Source of the DNA: an uncultured Desulfobacteraceae bacterium
GTDB lineage: Bacteria; Desulfobacterota; Desulfobacteria; Desulfobacterales; UBA2174
Length of the DNA stretch: 20,820 nt
Reading direction: 5' to 3'
Assembly: GCA_937982505.1 (NCBI GenBank)
Contig: CALJLV010000087.1
Span: 1-20,820 of the forward strand
Positions 7,787 to 15,369 of this stretch are shown piece by piece. Within the stretch, counting starts at the first letter, position 1, and each line of letters begins with the position of its first letter. Under the pieces are notes generated by a model. It saw nothing but the letters and a program-made list of their open reading frames with translations, was not told the origin of the DNA and did not search any database. A program made the translations under genes and the position numbers.

Positions 7787-7823
7787 CGGCCGCACCGGTT
7801 CGCGGAGACGACCGGTGCGGCCG
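7787..7823 (+). promoter_or_regulatory. 13-bp perfect hairpin just upstream of selO
   Basis: CGGCCGCACCGGT (7787-7799) and ACCGGTGCGGCCG (7811-7823) are perfect complementary arms around an 11-base loop. The stem begins 8 bases after the leader-ORF stop and ends 15 bases before the selO ATG, so it would cover or flank the weak selO ribosome-binding region. No U-tract follows. A translational or attenuation role is inferred. Confidence 0.5.
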
Positions 7824-7838
7824 CCGCGGTGAAACGCC

Positions 7839-9281
7839 ATGCCCTGGAATTTCGACAACAGTTACGCCCGCCTGCCATCCGTCTTTTACGTCCGAATGAA
7901 CCCCACGAAGGTCGGCAAGCCGCGGATGGTGGTCTTCAACCGCCCCCTGGCCCTGGCCCTGGGACTGGATCCCGACGGGCTGGCCGGCGAGGCGGGCGCG
8001 GCCATCTTTGCCGGCAACCGGATCCCCCAGGGCGCTGAACCCGTGGCCCAGGCCTATGCCGGCCACCAGTTCGGGGCCTTCACCATGCTCGGCGACGGCC
8101 GGGCCATTCTCCTGGGCGAACAGATCACGCCGGACGGCCGCCGCTTCGACATCCAGCTCAAGGGCTCCGGCCAGACCCCTTTTTCACGCCGCGGCGACGG
8201 CCGGGCCGCCCTGGGGCCCATGCTGCGCGAATACCTTATCAGCGAGGCCATGCACGCCCTGGGGATCCCCACCACGCGCAGCCTGGCGGTGGTCGCCACC
8301 GGGGAGCAGGTGTGGCGCGAGACGGTTCTGCCCGGGGCGATCCTGGCCCGTGTGGCGTCCAGCCATATCCGGGTGGGCACCTTCGAATACATCGCGGCCC
8401 GGGGCGACCGTGACGCCCTCAAGGTTCTGGCCGACCATACCATCGCGCGCCACTATCCGGATCTCAAAGACGCCCGGAACCCTTACCTGGCCCTGCTCCA
8501 GGCCGTCATCGAACGCCAGGCGGACCTGGTGGCCCGGTGGCTCCAGGTCGGTTTCATCCACGGGGTGATGAACACCGACAACATGACCCTGAGCGGAGAG
8601 ACCATCGACTACGGCCCCTGCGCCTTCATGGACGCCTATGATCCGGCCACCGTCTTCAGTTCCATCGACCACCAGGGCCGCTACGCCTATGCCAGCCAGC
8701 CGCTCATGGCCCAGTGGAACCTGGCTCGCCTGGCCGAAACCCTGCTTCCGCTGATCGACGCCGATCCCCGCAAGGCCCTGGGGCCCGCCCGGGAGGCCGT
8801 CGATGGCTTTTACGGCCGGTTTCACCAGCAGTGGCGGGAAAAAATGCGCGCCAAGCTCGGACTGTTGAACGCCCAAGCCCAGGACGATTCGCTGGTGGAC
8901 GACCTGTTGCGCATCATGCGGCGCACGGGCGCCGATTACACCAACACGTTCAGGAATCTTGATCCTGTGGGCAACGGCGCACCGGCGATCGACGACCCCG
9001 CTTTTGGCCAATGGCGGGAGTGCTGGCGGGCGCGCCTCGCGCGTCAACCCGACTGCCCGGAAGCCGCCCGCCGGTTGATGAAGCGCTTCAATCCAGCCGT
9101 CATCCCGCGCAACCACCGGGTCGAAGAGGCCCTGAAGGCCGCGGCAGACGGGGATTTGACCGTTCTCGAAGGCTTCATGGAGGTCTTGGGCCATCCGTAT
9201 GAAGATCGGCCCGGGGACACGGTCTATCGCCAGCCCCCAACGCCCTCCGAACACGTTTACCAAACCTTCTGCGGAACCTGA
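7839..9281 (+). CDS. selO: Protein adenylyltransferase SelO (YdiU/UPF0061 family)
   Basis: This 480-residue pseudokinase would transfer AMP from ATP to Ser, Thr or Tyr of target proteins; family members are linked to redox stress. The sequence is collinear with known SelO. It has LKGSGQTPFSRRGDGRAALG with the nucleotide-binding Lys108, and REYLISEAMHALGIPTTR. GFIHGVMNTDNM carries Asp247 and Asn248, and the metal-binding Asp257 lies in IDYGP. These match the published Pseudomonas SelO residues with a constant offset of five. It ends FCGT: a cysteine three residues from the C-terminus, where animal SelO has selenocysteine. The ATG at 7839 gives the family's usual N-terminus, although its ribosome-binding site is weak. 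A 13-bp hairpin and a possible leader ORF lie just upstream. It is convergent with the HerA-like gene, only 42 bases away. Confidence 0.96.
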   Translation: MPWNFDNSYARLPSVFYVRMNPTKVGKPRMVVFNRPLALALGLDPDGLAGEAGAAIFAGNRIPQGAEPVAQAYAGHQFGAFTMLGDGRAILLGEQITPDGRRFDIQLKGSGQTPFSRRGDGRAALGPMLREYLISEAMHALGIPTTRSLAVVATGEQVWRETVLPGAILARVASSHIRVGTFEYIAARGDRDALKVLADHTIARHYPDLKDARNPYLALLQAVIERQADLVARWLQVGFIHGVMNTDNMTLSGETIDYGPCAFMDAYDPATVFSSIDHQGRYAYASQPLMAQWNLARLAETLLPLIDADPRKALGPAREAVDGFYGRFHQQWREKMRAKLGLLNAQAQDDSLVDDLLRIMRRTGADYTNTFRNLDPVGNGAPAIDDPAFGQWRECWRARLARQPDCPEAARRLMKRFNPAVIPRNHRVEEALKAAADGDLTVLEGFMEVLGHPYEDRPGDTVYRQPPTPSEHVYQTFCGT

Positions 9282-9323
9282 CGCCCCAGCCTGGCCGTTT
9301 TTTACCCGGGAGCGCATTTACGG

Positions 9324-10799
9324 CTAGCGCCGCGACCCGCCCAGAATCCCACCCAGAATCCCCCTGAGGATCTGCCGCCCGATCTGGCTGCCCACGGTGC
9401 GCGCAGCCTGCTTGGCCATGGTTTCCACCATGCCCTGGCGCCGGCCCGTGCCCCAGAGCAGATCCCCCAGCATGCCGCCGCTTTCGGCCGGCTTGGCCGC
9501 CGGGGCCGGTGCCGGGGTCTGGCGCGCCTGGGCGCGCCGGGCCAGGATCTCGTGGGCCGAATCGCGGTTGATCAAGGTGTCGTACTTGCCGCCGATGGGG
9601 CTACGGGCCCGCACGGCGGCGCGCTCCCCAGGGGTGATGGCGCCCATCCGGCAGCGCGGCGGGCAGATCAGGGTCCGCTCCACCGGCATGGGCACCCCCT
9701 TGGCCTGGAGGGTGGAGACCAGCGCCTCGCCCACCCCCAGCTGGGAGATGGCCTGGGCCACGTCCAGACCCGGTCTGGCGGCAAAGGACTGGGCCGCGGC
9801 CCTGACCGCCTTTTGATCCCGCGGGGTGTAGGCCCGCAGGGCGTGCTGGATACGGTTGCCCAACTGCCCCAGGATCTCGTCGGGCATGTCGTCGGGGAAC
9901 TGGGAGCAGAAATAGATTCCCACGCCCTTGGAGCGGATGATGCGCACCACCTGTTCCACCCGCTGGCGCAGCATGGCCGGCGCCCCGTCAAAGAGCAGAT
10001 GGGCTTCGTCGAAAAAAAAGACCAGCCGCGGCCGGTCCAGATCCCCCACTTCGGGCAGGTTTTCGAACAGTTCGGACAGCAGCCAGAGCAGCAGGGTCGA
10101 ATAGAGGCGGGGATTGTGGATCAGCCGGTCGGCGGCCAGGATGTGAATCACCCCCCGGCCGCTCAGATCGGTGCGCAGCAGGTCGTTCAGATCCAGGGCC
10201 GGTTCGCCCAGCAGGTGCCGCCCCCCTTCCCGCTCCAGGGTCAGCAGGGCCCGCTGGATGGCGGCCACCGACGGGCTGCTGATGAGGCCGTACTGGCCCG
10301 AGATCTCTTTGCGGTGTTCCAGCGCCAGTGCCAGCAGGGCCCGCAGATCGTCCAGATCCAGCAGCAGCAGCCCCTGGTCGTCGGCCAGCCGGAAAACGAT
10401 TTCCAGCACCCCCACCTGGGTGTCGTTCAACTCCAGGATCCGGCCCAGGAGGGTGGGGCCCACTTCGCTGACGGTGGTGCGCACCGGGTGGCCCGCCTCA
10501 CCGTAGAGATCCCAGAAGATCACCGGACTGGCCTCGCTGGCGTAATCCGGGATGCCGATCTCGGCGGCCCGCTGGCGGATCTTCTCGCTGGCCGTGCCGG
10601 CCATGGCCAGCCCGGCCAGGTCCCCCTTGACATCCGCCATGAAGACCGGCACCCCCAGGCGGGCGAAGCCTTCGGCCAGCACCATCAGCGTGACGGTCTT
10701 GCCGGTGCCGGTGGCCCCGGCGATGAGGCCATGACGGTTGCCGTAGCGGGCCAGCAGGTCCACCGGCTGCTCGCCCCTGCCCAAGAGAATTCGGTCCAT
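9324..10799 (-). CDS. HerA-like ATPase, DUF853/YjgR family
   Basis: This 491-residue P-loop ATPase belongs to the HerA/FtsK-related group known as helicase HerA-like or DUF853 (E. coli YjgR). Walker A is GATGTGKT at residues 28-35, and Walker B is FFFDEAH with Asp264 and Glu265. Further family segments include FMADVKGDLAGLA near the N-terminus and GIYFCSQFPDDMPDEILGQL after Walker B. The tail is an Ala/Pro-rich linker followed by a Gly-rich stretch ending GGILGGSRR. A near-perfect Shine-Dalgarno, AAAGGAGGTGA, precedes the ATG. The cellular role is not established: no NurA nuclease gene, the usual HerA partner, is nearby, so a DNA-end-processing role is not supported by context. It is the last gene of the minus-strand cluster, 80 bases after the AIM24 gene. 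Confidence 0.92.
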   Translation of the reverse strand: MDRILLGRGEQPVDLLARYGNRHGLIAGATGTGKTVTLMVLAEGFARLGVPVFMADVKGDLAGLAMAGTASEKIRQRAAEIGIPDYASEASPVIFWDLYGEAGHPVRTTVSEVGPTLLGRILELNDTQVGVLEIVFRLADDQGLLLLDLDDLRALLALALEHRKEISGQYGLISSPSVAAIQRALLTLEREGGRHLLGEPALDLNDLLRTDLSGRGVIHILAADRLIHNPRLYSTLLLWLLSELFENLPEVGDLDRPRLVFFFDEAHLLFDGAPAMLRQRVEQVVRIIRSKGVGIYFCSQFPDDMPDEILGQLGNRIQHALRAYTPRDQKAVRAAAQSFAARPGLDVAQAISQLGVGEALVSTLQAKGVPMPVERTLICPPRCRMGAITPGERAAVRARSPIGGKYDTLINRDSAHEILARRAQARQTPAPAPAAKPAESGGMLGDLLWGTGRRQGMVETMAKQAARTVGSQIGRQILRGILGGILGGSRR

Positions 10800-10879
10800 C
10801 CGTCACCTCCTTTGCGCCTTGCGGCATTGGCCTGCAGCCCTGATCGGACCGTGAAAATCGAGTTCGATGCCCCCAACGG

Positions 10880-11875
10880 TCACCGGTTGTCACCATCCAG
10901 CAGCCCGCCCAGGGCCCCCAGCACCGATCCTTCCCCCTTGCTGCCGCCGCGCTGGGGAGCGGCCTGGAGCATGCGCCCGGCCAGGCGGGAAAAAGGCAGG
11001 GACTGGAGCCAGATCCGGCCCGGCCCCCTCAGGGTGGCGAAAAAGAGCCCTTCGCCGCCGAACAGGGCGGTCTTGATCCCCCCGGCCTGCTGGATGTCAA
11101 AATTCACGCTCGGTTCCAGGGCCACGATGCATCCGGTGTCCACGTGCAGCACTTCGCCGGCCGCCAGGGACCGGCTGACCACCGTGCCGCCGGCGTGGAT
11201 GAAGACCATCCCGTCCCCGTCGAGCCGTTGCATGATAAAGCCCTCGCCGCCGAAAAGCCCGGTGAGAATCTTGCGCTGGAAGAAAATCCCGATGGACACC
11301 CCCTTGGCGGCGCACAGGAAGCTGTCCTTCTGGCAGATAAGGGTCCCGCCCACCTCCCTGAGCCGCACCGGAAGGATGTTTCCCGGATACGGGGCCCCGA
11401 AGGCCACCCGGGCCTTGCCCGTGCCGGTGTGGGTGAAGACCGTCATGAAGAGGCTCTCGCCGGTGAGCAGGCGCTTGCCGGCCCCCAGCAGCTTGTCCAT
11501 GAAACTCGTGCCCCCGGTGCCCGAAGCGTCGCCGAAAACGGTCTGCATGGTAACGCAGCTGTCTTTGTACATCATGGCCCCGGCCTCGGCCAGGGCGCTT
11601 TCGCCCGGATCGAGCTCCACTTCCACGAACTGCATCTCGGCGCCGAGAATCTTGAAGTCGATCTCGTCGGCCCGCCGTCCCGGGGGGGACGCGGGGGGGG
11701 CGGCGGCGGGGGAAGGCAGCGCGGTGAGTTCGCGCACCTGGGAAATGGGCAGCCACTCGGCGAACCCTTCCCGCCAGGCATAACCGTTGGGGTTGCGACG
11801 CACCTGGGCGACCACCTGGTCCTGCTCCAGGGGACCGATCTGATGGCCGTCGTAGCTCAGATACCACTGGGTCAT
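10880..11875 (-). CDS. GYF_2 domain plus AIM24/TIGR00266 family protein
   Basis: This 331-residue protein has two parts. Residues 1-50 match the GYF_2 (DUF4339) domain, with QWYLSYDGHQIGPLEQDQV and the EGFAEWLPISQVREL end, a likely protein-contact module. A Pro/Ala-rich linker leads to an AIM24 (TIGR00266) beta-rich domain containing GESLFMTVFTHTGTGKARV, SFLCAAKGVSIGI and GGEGFIMQRLDGDGMVF. The biochemical role of the AIM24 family in bacteria is unknown. I chose the ATG at 11875 because the GYF_2 domain begins immediately there and GGAGG precedes it. An in-frame ATG at 11908, 11 codons upstream, also has a good GGGAGG site and would add MFNPERCSEDP. It starts 30 to 63 bases after khtU and is probably cotranscribed with it. 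Confidence 0.85.
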   Translation of the reverse strand: MTQWYLSYDGHQIGPLEQDQVVAQVRRNPNGYAWREGFAEWLPISQVRELTALPSPAAAPPASPPGRRADEIDFKILGAEMQFVEVELDPGESALAEAGAMMYKDSCVTMQTVFGDASGTGGTSFMDKLLGAGKRLLTGESLFMTVFTHTGTGKARVAFGAPYPGNILPVRLREVGGTLICQKDSFLCAAKGVSIGIFFQRKILTGLFGGEGFIMQRLDGDGMVFIHAGGTVVSRSLAAGEVLHVDTGCIVALEPSVNFDIQQAGGIKTALFGGEGLFFATLRGPGRIWLQSLPFSRLAGRMLQAAPQRGGSKGEGSVLGALGGLLDGDNR

Positions 11876-11938
11876 GGGATCCTCCGAACACCTTTCCGGA
11901 TTGAACATGACGATTTCCTCCCTGCCGCTGAAAAATCA

Positions 11939-13102
11939 TTAGGCCCCCGACTCCCGCCCGGCGGCGCGCCGGGCAAGGAACCGGGAGGCCAGTGACGGGG
12001 CCTTCTGGAAGAAGAAGACGCCCAGAAAGGCGGTCACGACCACGTAGACACCGCTGAAGACCCGCAGCTGGGGCGCGGCCAGGCTGGCGATGATGGCCGA
12101 AAACTCCCCCCGCGCCACCAGGCAGAATCCGGCGCGCAGGGACACTTTGGGGCTCAGCCCGAAGAGCCGCCCGCCCCAGTATCCCGTTAGGACCTTGCCG
12201 GCCACGGCCCAGACCGTGCAGCAGACCAGAACGGGGAAAAAGGGGACCCCTTCCCCCAGGTGGATCGTAGTGCCGAACCAGAAGAAGAAAAAGGGGAGGG
12301 TCACGTCCCGAATGGGCAAAAAAAGATGCTCCAGGTCCCGGGCGCGGCCGGTTTCCGAAAACATCATGACGGCCAGAAAAGCCCCCAGAATCTCGGACAA
12401 CCCCAGGGCCAGGGCCAAACCGGCATAGCCCAGGGCGATCCCGGCGGCCATCAGGGGCAGAAAGTCGTTTTCGATGTGGCGGGCCACGAAGGTCCCCAGG
12501 CGGCTGAACCCGAAATGGCCGATGAGAATGGCGCCGGCCATGAGCAGGATCACCTTGATGAACAAAACGCCGAAAAACAACGGCCCCACCGTGCCGCTGG
12601 CCTTGGCGGCGGCCAGAAAGGAGACCAGCACCGGCGCCACCAGGTCCTCGAAGATCAGCAGGGCCAGGATGAACTCGGCCTCGGGGTTGGCCAGCCGCTT
12701 CTGGTCCTCGAGCAGTTTGACCGAAATGGAACTGCTGGTGGCGTAGGCCACCGCGCCGATCACGAACCCGGCCATGGGGTCGAGACCCAGCGCGACCGCT
12801 GCGCCCGCCGCCACCCCGAGATTGAGCACCACGTCCAGAACCCCGGCGATCCAGATGCGCCGCCCGATATCCACCATGCGGGCCAGGGGAAACTCCATCC
12901 CGACGATGAAAAAGAGGAACACGATCCCGATCTCGGCGATGGTGTGGATATGGGGGTTGCTGCCGAGAACGCCCGCCACCAGGGCGCCCAGGGCGATATA
13001 GGTGAGCACGGCCGGGACCCGTGCCATGAAGGAGGCGTACCCCGCCCCGAAAAAAACACTCAGGATGGCGCCGGCCAGAAGAAGGAAGGGAAGACTTTCC
13101 AA
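11939..13102 (-). CDS. khtU: K+/H+ antiporter subunit KhtU-like (CPA2 family)
   Basis: This is a membrane antiporter of about 387 residues that would export K+ (or another monovalent cation) in exchange for protons. The sequence is almost wholly hydrophobic, with about 12 helices. Family segments include EIGIVFLFFIVGMEFPLARM, YATSSSISVKLLEDQKRLAN and LLIFEDLVAPVLV, the last carrying the acidic residue expected in the CPA2 core. Naming rests on the adjacent khtT gene, a TrkA-C-type regulator, upstream and in the same orientation. No ATG fits the N-terminus; I chose TTG at 13102, with GAGG just upstream, because it gives a start right before the first helix (ESLPFLLLAGAILSVFFGAG). A longer frame reaches 13381 but would overlap khtT and is an antisense-like extension. 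No khtS gene is visible. Confidence 0.87.
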   Translation of the reverse strand: MESLPFLLLAGAILSVFFGAGYASFMARVPAVLTYIALGALVAGVLGSNPHIHTIAEIGIVFLFFIVGMEFPLARMVDIGRRIWIAGVLDVVLNLGVAAGAAVALGLDPMAGFVIGAVAYATSSSISVKLLEDQKRLANPEAEFILALLIFEDLVAPVLVSFLAAAKASGTVGPLFFGVLFIKVILLMAGAILIGHFGFSRLGTFVARHIENDFLPLMAAGIALGYAGLALALGLSEILGAFLAVMMFSETGRARDLEHLFLPIRDVTLPFFFFWFGTTIHLGEGVPFFPVLVCCTVWAVAGKVLTGYWGGRLFGLSPKVSLRAGFCLVARGEFSAIIASLAAPQLRVFSGVYVVVTAFLGVFFFQKAPSLASRFLARRAAGRESGA

Positions 13103-13148
13103 GTCGCCTCGGATTCTGTGTCCGCTAGGGTAGGCGCGCCATGGGAGA

Positions 13149-13634
13149 TCAGCCCTTGACGCACATGTTTTCCAGGGATCGGGTCTGCTCCCGGGAGCCG
13201 ATGGCCATGAGCAGGTCCCCCACCCGGACGATCTCTTCGGGGTCGGGACTGCCGATGACCTGGCCCTCGCGCTCGATGCCGATGATGGTCGATCCGGTCC
13301 GGCTGCGAATCCGGGCTCCGGCGATGGTCTGACCCGCCAGGCAGCTGCCGGCCTCCACCCGCAGCCAGTCGATGCGCACATTTTTCAGCAGCATTTCCAT
13401 GCGCTCGTCGGCCACGGGCTGGTAGTCGATCCCCAGCAGAATCGTGCCCACCTGGCGGGCTTCCTCGTCGCTCAACTTGGTGGTGAACAACGGTTCGTCG
13501 TCGTCCGGATGCCGGAAATAGTAGGTTTCCCGGGTACCACTGTGGTGCAGGATGATCACCACCTGGGAGCCGCTGGCGGTGATCACCGAATATTTCTTCC
13601 CCACACCGGGCAGTTCCGCGGTCTTGACTTGCAT
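13149..13634 (-). CDS. khtT: KhtT-like regulatory subunit of K+/H+ antiporter (TrkA-C domain)
   Basis: This 161-residue cytoplasmic protein would gate the KhtU antiporter. It starts MQVKTAELPGVGKKYSVITA, as KhtT proteins do, with an N-terminal regulatory domain. A C-terminal RCK-C/TrkA-C domain follows, with the segments SCLAGQTIAGARIRSRTGST and GIEREGQVIGSPDPEEIVRV. TrkA-C domains bind nucleotides such as c-di-AMP in some KhtT proteins; whether that holds here cannot be read from the sequence. I chose the ATG at 13634 because AGGAGGTG lies directly upstream; an in-frame ATG 7 codons earlier lacks a ribosome-binding site. The stop is 46 bases before the khtU TTG. The pair was named from the B. 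subtilis system. Confidence 0.9.
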   Translation of the reverse strand: MQVKTAELPGVGKKYSVITASGSQVVIILHHSGTRETYYFRHPDDDEPLFTTKLSDEEARQVGTILLGIDYQPVADERMEMLLKNVRIDWLRVEAGSCLAGQTIAGARIRSRTGSTIIGIEREGQVIGSPDPEEIVRVGDLLMAIGSREQTRSLENMCVKG

Positions 13635-13661
13635 GGCACACCTCCTGGTTTCCACCTTGCG

Positions 13662-13677
13662 CCGGCGCCCTCGCCGG
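13662..13677 (-). other. GC-rich hairpin between cupin gene and khtT
   Basis: CCGGCG (13662-13667) and CGCCGG (13672-13677) are perfect 6-bp arms around a four-base loop in the gap of about 84 bases between the two genes. It lies roughly 30 bases ahead of the khtT start. No U-tract follows on the minus strand, so it is more likely a processing or structural element, or chance. Confidence 0.3.
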
Positions 13678-13718
13678 TCCGGGGCCAGCGCTTTTGCCGC
13701 GATTGAACGCTGCCGGCG

Positions 13719-14066
13719 TCAATGGCGTTCCACATCGGCCTGCCCGGGCAGGTAGTCCTGGCGCACCGGAGAAAAGACTTCCACGGCCACGGTGTCGGCC
13801 AGGGCCTGGCCGCCGTGGGCCAGATCCGGCGCCACGGTCCAGGCGTCTCCGGGACCGGCCTCGAAGGTTTCCGCGCCGATGGTCAAACGCAGCCGGCCGC
13901 TGACCAGGTAGCCCGTCTGTTCGTGGGGGTGGCGGTGGACCGGCAGCACGGCCCCGGCCGCGAGGCGGAACTCGGCCAGCAGGGTGCGCTCGCCGTGGAC
14001 CCGGGTCTTGAGATCGATGCCCTCCAGAATGCGGCGGTAGCCTGAATCCGATTGGCGTTGAAACAT
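13719..14066 (-). CDS. Cupin domain protein
   Basis: This is a 115-residue single-domain cupin (cupin_2-like). The first cupin motif is GAVLPVHRHPHEQTGYLVSG, with histidines and glutamate that normally bind a metal. The second motif region is GPGDAWTVAPDLAHGGQA, with its histidine. The fold is known for enzymes, storage proteins and sensors, so the specific role cannot be assigned. The ATG at 14066 has GGAGG just upstream. It is the first gene of the minus-strand cluster and may be cotranscribed with khtT, 84 bases downstream, although a role in K+ homeostasis is only suggested by position. Confidence 0.88.
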   Translation of the reverse strand: MFQRQSDSGYRRILEGIDLKTRVHGERTLLAEFRLAAGAVLPVHRHPHEQTGYLVSGRLRLTIGAETFEAGPGDAWTVAPDLAHGGQALADTVAVEVFSPVRQDYLPGQADVERH

Positions 14067-14376
14067 GAAACCTCCATGGGTTGAGGGTCTGAACCGGGAA
14101 CCGGACCGCTGAACGGATTGCCGCCGGTGTGGCGATCCGCAGGCACCTCAACTCCGCATAGCCGAAAAAACGCCCGAACACAATCCGCGCGGTGGGGGTC
14201 TGGTCTTGAACGGGTCTCTACGGGAACGTCCCGGCGGATCTCCAGGGCTTGCTTTCCTTCGCGCCGTCGGTTGTGGTAATCTTGCCATCATGGTGGTAAC
14301 GGGCAACCCCTATCGACCGGAAGATGCGGCAACGCCCGATCCTCGTGTTCAACCCCGACCCCCTTCGAAGGATCAA
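14067..14376. other. Divergent intergenic region between cupin and binding-protein genes
   Basis: This gap of 310 bases separates two divergent units. It holds a candidate minus-strand sigma-70-like promoter (14155-14183) and a direct repeat GTGGTAA at 14273-14279 and 14293-14299, spaced 20 bases apart, upstream of the binding-protein gene. I saw no convincing plus-strand promoter. A longer in-frame start at 14206 exists for the next gene but is not supported. Confidence 0.55.
14155..14183 (-). promoter_or_regulatory. Candidate sigma-70-like promoter for the cupin-khtTU cluster
   Basis: On the minus strand, TTGTGT (14183-14178) and TATGCG (14160-14155) are separated by exactly 17 bases. Each keeps only three consensus positions, so the match is modest. 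The location upstream of the cupin gene is sensible. Confidence 0.3.
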
Positions 14377-15369
14377 ATGCCCCGCAAGCGTGTTCTCTTT
14401 GCCGCCGCCGCATTCTGGTATGGACTGACGGCGCTCTGGGCGGTTTGCCCCGCCTCCGCCGGCGCCCCGATCCCCATGCGCTTCATTCCCCAGTGGTCCC
14501 CCCAGGCCCAGTTCGCCGGCTATTATGTGGCTTTGCGCAAAGGGTTTTACGCCCGCTGCGGCCTGGATTTGACCATTCTCCGGGGGGGGCCCGACGCCCC
14601 GGCCGGAAAGGCCCTGGAGGAAGGCAGGGCCGATTTCGCCACCCTCTTTCTCACCGCGGGATTACAGCAGCGCGCCCGGGGGCTGCCGCTGGTCAACGTG
14701 GGCCAGATCGTCCAACGTTCGGCGCTGATGCTGGTGGCCAAGAAAGCCCGGGGGATCCTTTCGCCCGCCGACCTGGAGGGCAAACGGGTCAGTCTGTGGG
14801 CGGATTTTTCCGTGCCGCCGACGGCCTTTTTCCGCCGCCAGGGCATCTATGTCCAGATCGTACCCCAGGGCTACACCCTCAACCTCTTTCTCATGGACGG
14901 GGTCGAGGCCGCCTCGGCCATGTGGTACAACGAGTACCACACGCTTCTCAACGCCGGCCTCGACCCCGAGGAATTGACCACTTTCTTTCTGGCCGACTAC
15001 GGATTGAACTTTCCCGAAGACGGGATCTACTGCCTGGAGTCGACCCTCGCGGATCATCCCCAGGCCGTGCGCTGCTTCGTGCAGGCCTCCATCGAGGGAT
15101 GGCGTTACGCCTTCACCCATCGCGCGGAAGCGCTGGACATCGTCATGGAACACGTCCAGGCCGCCAACCTGCCCACCAACCGCGTGCACCAGAAATGGAT
15201 GCTCCAGCGGATGCAGGACGTCATCTTCCCGCCCGAATCCAACGTCCCGGCCGGGTTTCTGGGCGAGGAGACCTATGGCGCCGTGGCCGCCGATCTTTTC
15301 GAGGCCCAGATCATCAACGTCACCGTTCCCTACAGGGCTTTTTATGACCCCCGCTTCAGCGCCGAGTAG
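14377..15369 (+). CDS. THI5/NMT1-like periplasmic substrate-binding protein (orphan)
   Basis: This 330-residue secreted protein resembles ABC-type binding proteins of the SsuA/THI5 group, which bind pyrimidine precursors, sulfonates or related small molecules. Residues 1-28 are a signal peptide with an ASA cleavage site. The mature part starts with RFIPQWSPQAQFAGYYVALR, then GFYARCGLDLTILRGGP and EGRADFATLFLTAG, which define the family. No ABC permease or ATPase gene follows. Instead its last 26 bases overlap a membrane phosphatase with an extracytoplasmic sensor domain. This suggests it presents a ligand to that sensor rather than feeding transport, which is inference. I chose the ATG at 14377 because AAGGA precedes it and a signal peptide follows. 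A start at 14206 would put 57 atypical residues before the signal. Confidence 0.88.
   Translation: MPRKRVLFAAAAFWYGLTALWAVCPASAGAPIPMRFIPQWSPQAQFAGYYVALRKGFYARCGLDLTILRGGPDAPAGKALEEGRADFATLFLTAGLQQRARGLPLVNVGQIVQRSALMLVAKKARGILSPADLEGKRVSLWADFSVPPTAFFRRQGIYVQIVPQGYTLNLFLMDGVEAASAMWYNEYHTLLNAGLDPEELTTFFLADYGLNFPEDGIYCLESTLADHPQAVRCFVQASIEGWRYAFTHRAEALDIVMEHVQAANLPTNRVHQKWMLQRMQDVIFPPESNVPAGFLGEETYGAVAADLFEAQIINVTVPYRAFYDPRFSAE

Noticed and set aside
10012..10019. A run of eight A on the plus strand inside the HerA-like gene, a possible slippery site
   Set aside because: The frame is intact across it and the Walker B motif reads normally on both sides; there is no evidence of frameshifting.
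10857..10868. Small palindrome ATCGA-GT-TCGAT between the AIM24 and HerA-like genes
   Set aside because: It is only 5-bp arms in a short gap between cotranscribed genes; too weak to call an operator.
9552..11783. A 743-residue plus-strand open frame opposite the HerA-like and AIM24 genes
   Set aside because: Antisense of two well-supported genes, with no domain seen.
13103..13381. The N-terminal extension of the khtU frame beyond the TTG at 13102
   Set aside because: It overlaps khtT and reads as Arg/Pro/Ser-rich frameshifted sequence, unlike the membrane protein that follows.
14206..14376. A 57-codon N-terminal extension of the binding protein
   Set aside because: It would put non-signal sequence before a clear signal peptide, and it has no good ribosome-binding site.
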